A stretch of 62,770 nucleotides of DNA from an uncultured Lachnospiraceae bacterium (lineage in GTDB: Bacteria; Bacillota; Clostridia; Lachnospirales; Lachnospiraceae): NCBI GenBank assembly GCA_947589315.1, contig CANPZE010000014.1, positions 1 through 62,770 on the forward strand, given 5' to 3'. Below the pieces are notes generated by a model. That model had not been told where the DNA came from, did no database searches, and saw only the letters and a list, made by a program, of their open reading frames with translations. Within the stretch, counting starts at the first letter, position 1, and every line of letters begins with the position of its first letter. Shown in pieces: positions 26,108 to 34,400 of this stretch. Position numbers and translations under genes: made by a program.

Positions 26108-27352
26108 TCAGGAACGGTAATCTCCGTTAATCTTTACATAATCATAGGTCAGATCGCAGCCCCAGGCAGTCGCCTTCCCCTCTCCCTGATGCAAATTGAT
26201 ATGGATATTGATCTCTTCCTCTGCCAATACCTTAGCTGCCAATTCCTCCGAGAAGGGAATGCCAGCCCCGTCCCTGCACACAGGAACAGTACCTGCCAAA
26301 GAGCTCAGCTCTACATCCATTTGATCTATGGAGAATTCTGCATCCGCATAACCGATAGCGCACAGGATCCTGCCCCAGTTGGCATCCTCTCCAAACATCG
26401 CACATTTAAACAGGGGAGAACGGATCACACTCTTAGCCACGATGATGGCGGTGTCCTGGTCAGGCGCACCCTCACAGCAGCATTCCAGCAGCTTCGTGGC
26501 TCCTTCCCCATCCGCCGCCAGCATCCTTGTCATATTCATCATGACAATATACAGAGCCTGTTTCAGACAGGAATATGCCTCTCCCTCTTCCCTGATCTCC
26601 TGGTTGCCCGCCAGCCCATTGGCCAATACGGCCACCATATCATTGGTAGAAGTATCCCCATCTATGCTGAGACAATTGTAGGTCACCTTTACTACATCCT
26701 TCAACGCCCGCTGCAGCATTTCTGTAGATACCGCTGCATCTGTGGTAATAAAATTCAAGGTAGTGGCCATATTGGGATGGATCATTCCGCTTCCTTTTGC
26801 CATTCCTCCCAGCCTGCAGATCTTGCCCTCCAGCAGAAATTCTACGGCTGCCTCCTTCGGTACAGTATCCGTTGTCATAATCGCATTGACTGCCTTGCTG
26901 TTCCCCTCCCTTGACAAGCCGGACACCAGCTCCTGCATATGATCCTGAAAGGGCTGCAGGGGCAGCGGCTCCCCGATCACACCAGTAGAAGCCACAATAA
27001 CCTGCTCCCTGGGGATCCCCAGCTCCTGAGCCGCCAGCTCACAGGCCGCTATAGCAGTCTCTTTTCCGTTCCTATTGCCGGCATTGGCATTCTTAGAATT
27101 GGCCAGCACCGCCCGGGCAATCCCCCCGGACGCCTTCAGATTCTCCTGGGTCACCAGGACCGGCGCTGCTTTCGCCTTGTTTTGCGTATACACCGCCGCC
27201 GTATGGCAGGGCGTCTCACTATATACCATTCCCAGGTCATTCTTATTCTTATCAGAATGGAAGCCTGCATGCAGCCCATTCGCCACAAAGCCCTGGGCAG
27301 CGCATACGCCCCCTTCTATGTACAGATAACCCTCAAATTCTTTCTTCGTCAT
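26108..27352 (-). CDS. argJ: Bifunctional ornithine acetyltransferase/N-acetylglutamate synthase
   Basis: A 414-residue ArgJ. It transfers the acetyl group from N-acetylornithine to glutamate in the cyclic arginine pathway. The autocleavage site is in HPNMATTLNF, between A196 and T197, where the new threonine becomes the nucleophile. QVIVASTGVIGEPL is the oxyanion-hole region. The protein is the usual full length. AAGGAG lies 9 nt before the ATG. No other arginine gene is adjacent, although argC, argB and argD normally accompany argJ. It ends 10 bp from the helicase gene (convergent) and lies 64 nt after the hypothetical gene at 27417-28181, with a weak 5-bp hairpin between. Confidence 0.95.
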   Translation of the reverse strand: MTKKEFEGYLYIEGGVCAAQGFVANGLHAGFHSDKNKNDLGMVYSETPCHTAAVYTQNKAKAAPVLVTQENLKASGGIARAVLANSKNANAGNRNGKETAIAACELAAQELGIPREQVIVASTGVIGEPLPLQPFQDHMQELVSGLSREGNSKAVNAIMTTDTVPKEAAVEFLLEGKICRLGGMAKGSGMIHPNMATTLNFITTDAAVSTEMLQRALKDVVKVTYNCLSIDGDTSTNDMVAVLANGLAGNQEIREEGEAYSCLKQALYIVMMNMTRMLAADGEGATKLLECCCEGAPDQDTAIIVAKSVIRSPLFKCAMFGEDANWGRILCAIGYADAEFSIDQMDVELSSLAGTVPVCRDGAGIPFSEELAAKVLAEEEINIHINLHQGEGKATAWGCDLTYDYVKINGDYRS

Positions 27353-27416
27353 TCTGCCTGTCTCCTTCCGTTGCCAGCTTCTCCAAATGTCTTTCTGCCG
27401 TTTGCTTTAACGGTCT

Positions 27417-28181
27417 CTACTGCTTCTCATAATAGGCATTGGTGATCCATTTCCCCTGATAAATATAATATGCCAGCTTCTCCTCGCCAGCGTCTGTGGT
27501 CCTGGTAATCCAGTTCCCCTCCTTCTCATACGTTCCCTTTTCCTTCGTTACGCTATCCTTTCCTACAGGGCTTCCCTTTTCGGCATTTTCCTTATCCCCA
27601 TAGGTAATAGTCTTGTAATTGTAGGTTCCGTCTTTATGGAACTGGATGACAGTCTTTCCCATGTCCCCGATATTGTATGTAAACCTTCCTTCAAAGGTCT
27701 TTCCCGCATCCTCCGGGATCTTTCCTTGATACATCTGATCCGTTGCCAGAAGATAATTCCCATCCAATAGATAATTCATTTCCTCCGTTGTTTTTCCGGA
27801 GACCGTTGTCAATTCGCCCTCCTTCATGGAATAGGTTCCCTGGTCCAACTGGCTTTCCTCGGAACCTGCAAGTAAAGTCTCTGTATAGGTCATATTATTG
27901 CTGTTAAATTTCATCTCAAATTCTGTCGTGCCCATTTCATCCCCACTGGATATCACGCATTTGTATACCGTGATCCCCTCTTCCTCGGATGTAGGCGTTG
28001 CCTGGGCTTCCTGTGTTGCCTGGGGCTTGTCTGCTTTCTTCTGCCATTTGTCCTTCACATTATCCCAGACCAGCAATCCCACTACCACTGCCAGCACAAC
28101 CAGTATTCCGAATACCACCAGATCGGTACAGATATCCATCAGCCCTTTATTCCCATGCCTCTTTTTTGATCGCTTCGCCAT
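27417..28181 (-). CDS. Membrane-anchored hypothetical protein
   Basis: A 254-residue protein of unknown function. A basic N-terminus (MAKRSKKRHGNK) precedes one membrane helix (about residues 20-44, VVFGILVVLAVVVGLLVW), so most of the protein is outside. A short linker rich in Gln, Ala and Thr is followed by a polar domain made of beta-strand-like repeats with alternating Tyr/Thr and Gly (GTYSMKEGELTTV, GKTFEGRFTYNIG, GTYEKEGNWITRT, GKWITNAYYEKQ). These look like the repeated strands of a lipocalin-like or META-type domain, but I do not recognise the family. An AGGAGG site precedes the start. It may be co-transcribed with argJ. Confidence 0.75.
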   Translation of the reverse strand: MAKRSKKRHGNKGLMDICTDLVVFGILVVLAVVVGLLVWDNVKDKWQKKADKPQATQEAQATPTSEEEGITVYKCVISSGDEMGTTEFEMKFNSNNMTYTETLLAGSEESQLDQGTYSMKEGELTTVSGKTTEEMNYLLDGNYLLATDQMYQGKIPEDAGKTFEGRFTYNIGDMGKTVIQFHKDGTYNYKTITYGDKENAEKGSPVGKDSVTKEKGTYEKEGNWITRTTDAGEEKLAYYIYQGKWITNAYYEKQ

Positions 28182-28305
28182 CTTTTTACCTCCTATACAA
28201 TATCAGATGGGAATCTATAATCATCTACAGACCCTCATTACTTATCATACCAGATTTTTATGAAAATGGCGACCATTATTTCCTCTTGTTGTCCCTTAGT
28301 ATTTC

Positions 28306-28334
28306 TTGTACTGTCCGCCAGTTTATGCTATTAT
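28306..28334 (+). promoter_or_regulatory. Sigma-A-type promoter for D,D-carboxypeptidase
   Basis: TTGTAC (28306-28311), 17-nt spacer, TATTAT (28329-28334). The transcript would start near 28341, 45 nt before the ATG. Confidence 0.6.
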
Positions 28335-28385
28335 TAGAAACGGAAAATTACATTTTTACAGAATATCAGAAGAAAGGATTCCTTC

Positions 28386-30140
28386 ATGAAAATAAAAAGA
28401 GTATTTGTCACCTTACTGGCCGGTATTGTATTTACGGGCAGCATACTGGCTCCGAATACCGCTGTCCAGACTGCAAAGGCGGGAAAGATCCCCAGCGGCC
28501 CTTCTCCCAAAAGTCTCAGCTCCTCCTCTGCCATTGTGATGGAACTGTCTACAGGCACTGTGCTGTATGAGAAAAATGTCCACAAACATTTGTATCCTGC
28601 CAGTATCACAAAGATTATGACGGCTTTACTGACTCTCGATAATTGTTCTTTAAGCGAGGTCATGACTGTGTCCAGAGATGCCGCCTACGGTATTGAATAC
28701 GGCAGTTCCTCTATCGGCAGCATACCCGGAGAAAAATTTACGATCGAACAGGCTCTGTATGCGATTATGCTGGAGTCCTCCAATGAGACCTGCCTTGCCC
28801 TGGCTGAACATATCGCCGGCAGTACCAAAAATTTTGCAAATATGATGAATGACCGGGTTGCTTCCCTGGGATTGAAGGATACCCACTTTACCAACCCTAA
28901 TGGCCTGCACGATGACCAGCATTATACCTCCGCCTATGACATGGCCTGTATCGCCCGGGAGGCTTGGAAAAATAAGACCTTCCAGAAGATCACCGGGACA
29001 AAATCCTATACCATGAGCGCTACAAATAAACGAAAAAAATCAGAGTTCGCTGTATGGCTGAATCATCATCAGATGCTGAATGGCTATGAGCGGCCCCAGT
29101 ATGAATATAAATATTGTATTGGCGGCAAGACAGGCTATACCTCCATGGCCCATTCTACCCTGGTCACCTTTGCCGAGAAGGATGGGATGCAGCTGGTATC
29201 TGTTATTATGCGCGGCAATAGTCCTACCACAGGCGAACCTAATGAATATACAGATTCCACGCGCCTTTTAAATTATGGGTTTGCGAATTATACGAAATAC
29301 AGTGTAAATGAGGAAAGCTCCTCGGTTAATGAAAATCTCTTTAATACCTTTGACAGTTATTTTAATGCAGACGCCTCTCCGGTCCATTTGGCCGCAGAAG
29401 CCGCTGTTGTCCTCCCGAAGGGAGTCCCTCTGAAGAAAGCGCGGCAAAAGATCACCTATGATAAGAATGTTACCCTGGCAAAAGGAGAAAATGTGATCGG
29501 CCAGGTGACATATACCTATAAGGGAAAAACTGTGGGTTCCACAGATATCCTGTACAATAATGAAGAGAGGACCTCTTATCTGGATCAGGCTTCCCGGAAC
29601 ATCGTCACCCGGGAGATTGCGCAGATTGAAACGAAAAATGCGCACCGTTCCTGGATCTCCCGGAAGTTTTCCCGGCTGAAAATGTGGATGTCTACAAAAT
29701 TCACTAACATAAAAGATTTCTTTGTGGGCAAGGGCATCCTTCTCATTGTCCTGGGACTGATCCTTCTCCTGATCATCTTGATGATATTACGCTTCCTGGC
29801 CGCCACTAAGAACCGGCGAAGGCGGAGCTATTCTGAACGGCAGCGCAAGGCTCCCCGGGAGCATAGTAAGAATATATCCTTTGGCAAACGGAGGCTCCGG
29901 AACCGGCGGGGAACAGATTACACCGGCAACCGCAGAGGAGAACGCAGATCCCGTCCGGGCAGACAGCAGAATCAGCAGAGCAATTTTTCCATGAACTCCC
30001 GGAGATCTCCCAGAAGAAAGGGAGAGGCCTCTGCCAGGAAAAAGCCGGAACGCAACAGCTTCTCTATGAATTCCCGCAGACAAAAGAAAAATTCCCGCAG
30101 GACCCGGGAAAGCTTCGGCAAAAACTTTTTTGATTTTTAA
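28386..30140 (+). CDS. D-alanyl-D-alanine carboxypeptidase with Arg-rich C-terminal tail
   Basis: A 584-residue S11-family penicillin-binding protein. A signal peptide (residues 1-31) is followed by the active-site S73-I-T-K76, S131-S-N133, and KTG in IGGKTGYTS (about 245). It removes the terminal D-Ala from peptidoglycan stem peptides outside the cell. A C-terminal membrane helix (about 448-470, ILLIVLGLILLLIILMIL) and a cytoplasmic extension of about 110 residues follow. The extension is extremely basic, with repeated FSMNSRR units. Ordinary members end with an amphipathic anchor and are about 390-440 residues long, so the tail is unusual. It may interact with nucleic acid or acidic proteins (speculative). 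Followed by a hairpin terminator. Confidence 0.92.
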   Translation: MKIKRVFVTLLAGIVFTGSILAPNTAVQTAKAGKIPSGPSPKSLSSSSAIVMELSTGTVLYEKNVHKHLYPASITKIMTALLTLDNCSLSEVMTVSRDAAYGIEYGSSSIGSIPGEKFTIEQALYAIMLESSNETCLALAEHIAGSTKNFANMMNDRVASLGLKDTHFTNPNGLHDDQHYTSAYDMACIAREAWKNKTFQKITGTKSYTMSATNKRKKSEFAVWLNHHQMLNGYERPQYEYKYCIGGKTGYTSMAHSTLVTFAEKDGMQLVSVIMRGNSPTTGEPNEYTDSTRLLNYGFANYTKYSVNEESSSVNENLFNTFDSYFNADASPVHLAAEAAVVLPKGVPLKKARQKITYDKNVTLAKGENVIGQVTYTYKGKTVGSTDILYNNEERTSYLDQASRNIVTREIAQIETKNAHRSWISRKFSRLKMWMSTKFTNIKDFFVGKGILLIVLGLILLLIILMILRFLAATKNRRRRSYSERQRKAPREHSKNISFGKRRLRNRRGTDYTGNRRGERRSRPGRQQNQQSNFSMNSRRSPRRKGEASARKKPERNSFSMNSRRQKKNSRRTRESFGKNFFDF

Positions 30141-30180
30141 TGACCCTCTCTTATGAGCGGGCAAATAAGGCTATACTGAT

Positions 30181-30215
30181 AGAAGGGGCATGGATTTCCG
30201 ATCCATGCCCCTTCT
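30181..30215. terminator. Hairpin terminator between convergent genes
   Basis: A perfect 15-bp stem (30181-30195 and 30201-30215) around TTCCG, between the convergent carboxypeptidase and NlpC/P60 genes. The U-tract is weak on both sides (TTATAT), so it may be less efficient than its stem suggests; it can serve both directions. Confidence 0.7.
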
Positions 30216-30254
30216 TATATAACTGCACCGCAATCAGATCCCTTATGATACGGC

Positions 30255-31583
30255 TTACACAATTCTTCTTGCACAGTAAGGCTGATTGTAATTCATATTA
30301 GAAGTAATGATGCCCTGGGTACTGGTAGCAGCATGTACCACTCTTCCACCGCCGATATACATAGCCACATGGCCCACGGTACTTCCATGCTTATAGAAGA
30401 TCAGGTCTCCCGGCTGTACCTGGGACAAGCTGATCCTCTTTCCGTATGTGGACTGCTCCCGGGATGTTCTGGGAATGCTGTAGCCATACTGGGCATAAAT
30501 ACTCTGTACAAAGCCGGAACAATCGGCTCCGTGGGTCAGGCTGGTGCCTCCCCATTTATAAGGATTGCCCACAAAATTCAAAGCATACCTGGCAATATCC
30601 GCCCCGGTGGAACCAGTTGCCTGGGCTGTCTGTCCATGGGTAACGCCGGAACTGCCGGAACCTGCAGAAGATCCCACCGATCCTGCGCTTCCCTGAGAGC
30701 TTCCGGAAGAACGTGATGTCCTGGCAGAATTCAGCGCAGCCAGACGCTGCTGCTCTGCCAGCCTGGCAGCCCGCTCTCTTGCCCTCTTCTCCCGTTCTTC
30801 ACGAATGGAGACAGCATGCTTGAACCGGATATGAACCTTTACATATTTTTTAGACACAAAGCCTTTCGTATCTTCATCCACCACGATCTTGGCCCAGTTC
30901 TTCCCCTCGTGAGCTACCTCATACATTTCATCTTCCGGGATCTGCGTCAGGATTGTAGCATGCGTGCTCTTCTTCTTGCGGACATTCAATGTGACTACGC
31001 CAGAATTAACCGATACCAGCTTCTTGCCGTATTTCTCTGCTACCTTCTGGGCGTCTGCGCCAATGGCAAGATAACTCGTCTTAATATAACCGATCACCTC
31101 GCCGGACTCTATCTTCGCCCAGCCCTTTTTGGTCTTGATCACATTTGCCGCGCTGCCCTCATACAGCTTTCCCTTTATCTTGCTATGGGTGTTGGGGCTC
31201 TTTCGGATATTTACGTAATCGCCGGCAATCGAGATCGCCTTTGCCTGAAACTGCTTCCTGACCGTTGCCTTCCTTTTCTTCTTCTTTATCCTCTTTCCTA
31301 TCCTGACGTCTCCCTGCTCCTGATCCTCTGCAGGGGCAGTAACCGCCGGAGCCGTAGCAGCATCGGCAGTCAGGGCATTTCTGGATGCAGTCATAGAGGA
31401 TGTAATAATAGAAGACCCTGTCTTCTCTGTGTAATGATCCAGGGAAAGAGAGAAGCCTGCCAGATTTAACTCCCTGCAGATAGTGGCTGCGGTAGGCGCG
31501 ACAAACGTCACTGTAAACCCTGCCACTAAAGTTGCCGTGAGGGCCAGATATGCTGTCTTTCTGTTCCAATAGTTCTTTAACAT
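30255..31583 (-). CDS. SH3-domain NlpC/P60 peptidoglycan hydrolase
   Basis: A 442-residue secreted endopeptidase. A signal peptide (about residues 1-30) is followed by a lysine-rich linker, two bacterial SH3 domains (about 110-175 and 185-250), a low-complexity Ser/Gly linker, and a C-terminal NlpC/P60 domain with catalytic C355 (GADCSGF) and the histidine in STVGHVAMYIGGG. It cuts the D-Glu to mDAP (or similar) bond in cell-wall peptides, with the SH3 domains binding the wall. ATG at 31583 (AAAGGA 9 nt before) is preferred to an upstream in-frame codon. A perfect consensus promoter and a WalR-like box lie upstream, suggesting control with cell-wall growth. Confidence 0.93.
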   Translation of the reverse strand: MLKNYWNRKTAYLALTATLVAGFTVTFVAPTAATICRELNLAGFSLSLDHYTEKTGSSIITSSMTASRNALTADAATAPAVTAPAEDQEQGDVRIGKRIKKKKRKATVRKQFQAKAISIAGDYVNIRKSPNTHSKIKGKLYEGSAANVIKTKKGWAKIESGEVIGYIKTSYLAIGADAQKVAEKYGKKLVSVNSGVVTLNVRKKKSTHATILTQIPEDEMYEVAHEGKNWAKIVVDEDTKGFVSKKYVKVHIRFKHAVSIREEREKRARERAARLAEQQRLAALNSARTSRSSGSSQGSAGSVGSSAGSGSSGVTHGQTAQATGSTGADIARYALNFVGNPYKWGGTSLTHGADCSGFVQSIYAQYGYSIPRTSREQSTYGKRISLSQVQPGDLIFYKHGSTVGHVAMYIGGGRVVHAATSTQGIITSNMNYNQPYCARRIV

Positions 31584-31640
31584 GATACATTCCTTTCCAG
31601 ACAATAAATGTACTTTTATTCCTTCTTTTGACATAAATTT

Positions 31641-31657
31641 ATTACATAATTGTTACA
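31641..31657 (-). promoter_or_regulatory. WalR-like binding box in leader of NlpC/P60 gene
   Basis: On the minus strand, TGTAAC-AATTA-TGTAAT, matching the WalR (YycF) consensus TGTWAH-N5-TGTWAH. It lies about 5-21 nt downstream of the predicted transcription start. A 10-bp inverted repeat (ATAATTGTTA at 31646-31655 and its complement at 31664-31673) overlaps it and the -10 box. In Bacillus, WalR sites at this position repress. Confidence 0.5.
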
Positions 31658-31668
31658 TCTTTTTAACA

Positions 31669-31697
31669 ATTATAGTAACATAAACATCATTTGTCAA
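31669..31697 (-). promoter_or_regulatory. Perfect sigma-A promoter for NlpC/P60 gene
   Basis: Minus strand TTGACA (31697-31692), 17-nt spacer, TATAAT (31674-31669). Predicted start near 31662, giving a leader of about 80 nt. Confidence 0.82.
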
Positions 31698-31762
31698 TAG
31701 TACATTCTCTGGAAAAATTATGTAAATCTTGTTATATATATTGCAATATTACTATATTAAAA

Positions 31763-31790
31763 AGATTCATGGACTGCATTCCATGAATCT
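31763..31790 (-). terminator. Terminator of the O-acetylation operon
   Basis: An 11-bp stem (31763-31773 and 31780-31790) around CTGCAT. On the minus strand it is followed by TTTTAAT, so it should end transcripts that come from the DUF4358-to-DHHW operon. Confidence 0.65.
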
Positions 31791-31826
31791 CCTGTAGAAT
31801 ATTTTTAACTTCAATTGTAGAATATT

Positions 31827-32951
31827 TTATAACATCAGCTTATGCAGCGCCTCATCCTGGGCAAAATTACTCATTTCATACAATACCAGGATCTCTTCTG
31901 GATCATATTCCTTGAGCAGCTTCTTTACAGATCCCCGAAAATACCGCAGATCCAGCATTTGGATCTCTTCATAGTCTTTCATCAGAAAAGGCACCATCGT
32001 ATTGGCATAGGAATCTTTAATGACCAAAAGCCTGCCCTGGTGATGCTGGAGATTTTTAATTGTAACGCAGCCATAATTGCCGCCAAAGAAATAGGCGTAT
32101 TTGTCCTTCTGGGTCAGCTTACTTCTGTCGTATATAGATTTCCTCTTCTCCCCATCGCAGGTAACCTCTACCTGGGGCAGCCCCTCTATCGTATCCAGTT
32201 CATCCGGCGCCGCCTGCCCATCCAGGGCTTTAGAATACAAAGTTCCGTAAAAGGAATCACTGACCGCTTTGATCCCAAAGTCCTCATATTCCCACGCTTC
32301 TCTTCCCATCCGCTGGCAGTATGCCTGGTATGCTGTATATGCTCCCCGCAGGGTCCAGTGATGGTCTGTCCGGAAATAGACCTGATTCCGCTCTGCCGCC
32401 CTGGCCAATAATTCCCGGATATCCAGCAAGGTATCCTGGGGAAGGACCTCCTCTGCCTCCTGGAACATCCGATCCCCATCATACAGCGGGGCGTACGCCG
32501 GCAGCTTATCCTGAAGCACCATCCCCGGGGAGGGCGCCAGAAGAGCCGTGACTTTCGCCTTCTTCTGGGTATTGGCAATATGGCGTACAAAACGCAGATT
32601 CTGGAAATACTTAGTCTGGGAGATATCCTGATTCATGACCTTGGCAAAGTAATAACGATCCTTTCCGAAATATACCCCTCCTATGTCCCGGTAGCCCAAC
32701 GCCTTTTCTACGCAAGTAGAAGATTTTGTCCAAAAATCCCTTCCTATAAATTGATCATTCATGGCAACCGTAATGTTTTCCTGAGTATCCCCGGACAGAA
32801 TCTGTGAAAGCGTAGGCCTGGCAAACTGGGTGAGATAACGGTTCTCATTCTCTGAATATTCCCGGTCTCCTCCCGCTACCGTAAGAATCCCGCCTGCCGC
32901 CAGAAGGACAATTACCAGGGCCATAAATACTATATCTCTTTTATTGCTCAT
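31827..32951 (-). CDS. DHHW family protein (AlgJ/AlgX-like acetylation factor)
   Basis: A 374-residue protein with one N-terminal membrane helix or uncleaved signal (about residues 7-27), then an extracytoplasmic domain with FRTDHHWTLRGAYTAY. The D-x-H-H-W signature belongs to the AlgJ/AlgX-like SGNH-hydrolase group that passes acetyl groups to a polysaccharide outside the membrane. The VIKDSYANTMVPFL segment near the C-terminus carries the likely catalytic serine. ATG at 32951 (AAAGG 10 nt before) is preferred to a TTG at 32972. It starts 17 nt after the MBOAT gene and is the last gene of a four-gene operon. A homologous lipoprotein is encoded two genes earlier. Confidence 0.85.
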   Translation of the reverse strand: MSNKRDIVFMALVIVLLAAGGILTVAGGDREYSENENRYLTQFARPTLSQILSGDTQENITVAMNDQFIGRDFWTKSSTCVEKALGYRDIGGVYFGKDRYYFAKVMNQDISQTKYFQNLRFVRHIANTQKKAKVTALLAPSPGMVLQDKLPAYAPLYDGDRMFQEAEEVLPQDTLLDIRELLARAAERNQVYFRTDHHWTLRGAYTAYQAYCQRMGREAWEYEDFGIKAVSDSFYGTLYSKALDGQAAPDELDTIEGLPQVEVTCDGEKRKSIYDRSKLTQKDKYAYFFGGNYGCVTIKNLQHHQGRLLVIKDSYANTMVPFLMKDYEEIQMLDLRYFRGSVKKLLKEYDPEEILVLYEMSNFAQDEALHKLML

Positions 32952-32968
32952 GTTCCCACGCCTTTCTA

Positions 32969-34387
32969 TCAAAAACGGAAATACAAAAACGGATTATAAC
33001 TGCCGCGGATCAACATTGCCATACTGATAAATAAGAGGAATAGGCTAAAGAGACTGAGGCAGATATACCGCAGTGTCTCCCCGCTTTTTCTCCCTGCAAA
33101 GAATCTTTCCGCCAGCTTCTTAGGCCAATGCAGGCTGGCAATACACAGGATGGCCAGCAGTATGCCATAGTTCAGCCAATGATAGACCGCCGTTTTATTA
33201 CACAGGGCAACGCCCCTGCCAAACATGGCCTGAAGATATCTCCCCAGCTGACCTCCATCCTCACAGGCAAAGATGACCCAGCTGACCACAATGAAAAACT
33301 TGCTGTAAATATGCCGCAGCACTACAGGCCAGCGCTGCAGCCTTTCCAACAGATAAAACTTCTCTATCAGAAGAATGACAAAGAAATACAGCCCCCACAG
33401 AATAAAATTCCATCCTGCTCCATGCCACAGTCCCGTAAGGAACCACACTGTCAACAGATTAAAAATATGGCGTATCCTGCCATTCCGGTTTCCTCCCAGA
33501 GGGATGTATACATATTCCCGGAACCAGCTGCTCATACTGATATGCCAACGCCGCCAAAAGTCTGTAATGCTGTCAGCCTCATAGGGGTAACGGAAGTTTT
33601 CCGGAAAATGAAAACCAAACATCTTACCCAACCCGATGGCCATATCGGAATAACCGGAAAAATCAAAATAGATCTGGAAGGTGTAGGCAATCCCTCCCAG
33701 CCATGCGCCCGCCATGCTCATATCCGACCAATTCAGGCTGGAAATGGTGTCCCACAGTGCGCCGATCTGATTGGCCAGGATCACCTTCTTCCCCAATCCG
33801 ATGAGGAAACGGTGCATTCCCTGGACACAGAGGCCGGCGTCCGCTTTCCGTCCCGACACTTCCTGCCCCACCTGGGAATAACGCACAATAGGGCCTGCGA
33901 TCAGCTGGGGAAACATGCAGACATACATACCAAAGGAAATAATATTTTTCTGCGCCCTGACTCGCCTCCAATACACATCAATAGTATAGGAGAGGGTCTG
34001 GAAGGTATAAAAGGAAATGCCAATGGGCAGCGCCAGCCCCAGCAGCTTAAGAGAAGAGCCCGTTATCGCATTAATATTTTCCAGAAGAAAATCCGTGTAT
34101 TTGAAAAAACACAGAATCCCAATATTCCCTGCCACGGAAAGCGCCAGAACCAGCTTGCGCCATTCCTTTCTGGCAGGAGTATCCAGATACTCCAGCAACC
34201 TTCCATTACAGTAATCGAATACTGTAGAAAATAGCATTATAATAATATACCGCGGCTCGCCCCATGCATAAAAAACAAGGCTCGCCGCAAACAAAAAGAA
34301 ATTGCGGAACCTTCCCGGGCACAGGTAATAAATTACCAGAACCAGCGGAAGATATCCGCAAAGAAATACCGTACTGCTAAATACCAT
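32969..34387 (-). CDS. MBOAT O-acyltransferase (AlgI/DltB family)
   Basis: A 472-residue polytopic protein with about eleven membrane segments. It has the MBOAT hallmarks: FWRRWHISMSSWFREYVYIPLGG (written here as a family block starting at about residue 275) and the catalytic-histidine region LTGLWHGAGWNFILWG (about 320-335). It carries acetyl groups across the membrane to the DHHW partners, which place them on a polysaccharide. It lies between two DHHW genes, 17 nt before one and 13 nt after the other, the arrangement seen in alginate-type O-acetylation. Teichoic acid D-alanylation (DltB) is unlikely, because no dltA, dltC or dltD is nearby. Confidence 0.92.
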   Translation of the reverse strand: MVFSSTVFLCGYLPLVLVIYYLCPGRFRNFFLFAASLVFYAWGEPRYIIIMLFSTVFDYCNGRLLEYLDTPARKEWRKLVLALSVAGNIGILCFFKYTDFLLENINAITGSSLKLLGLALPIGISFYTFQTLSYTIDVYWRRVRAQKNIISFGMYVCMFPQLIAGPIVRYSQVGQEVSGRKADAGLCVQGMHRFLIGLGKKVILANQIGALWDTISSLNWSDMSMAGAWLGGIAYTFQIYFDFSGYSDMAIGLGKMFGFHFPENFRYPYEADSITDFWRRWHISMSSWFREYVYIPLGGNRNGRIRHIFNLLTVWFLTGLWHGAGWNFILWGLYFFVILLIEKFYLLERLQRWPVVLRHIYSKFFIVVSWVIFACEDGGQLGRYLQAMFGRGVALCNKTAVYHWLNYGILLAILCIASLHWPKKLAERFFAGRKSGETLRYICLSLFSLFLLFISMAMLIRGSYNPFLYFRF

Positions 34388-34400
34388 TCTCTTTATCCTC

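Noticed and set aside
33128-34234. 368-codon plus-strand open frame
   Set aside because: Antisense to the MBOAT gene; composition is that of a shadow of a membrane-protein gene.
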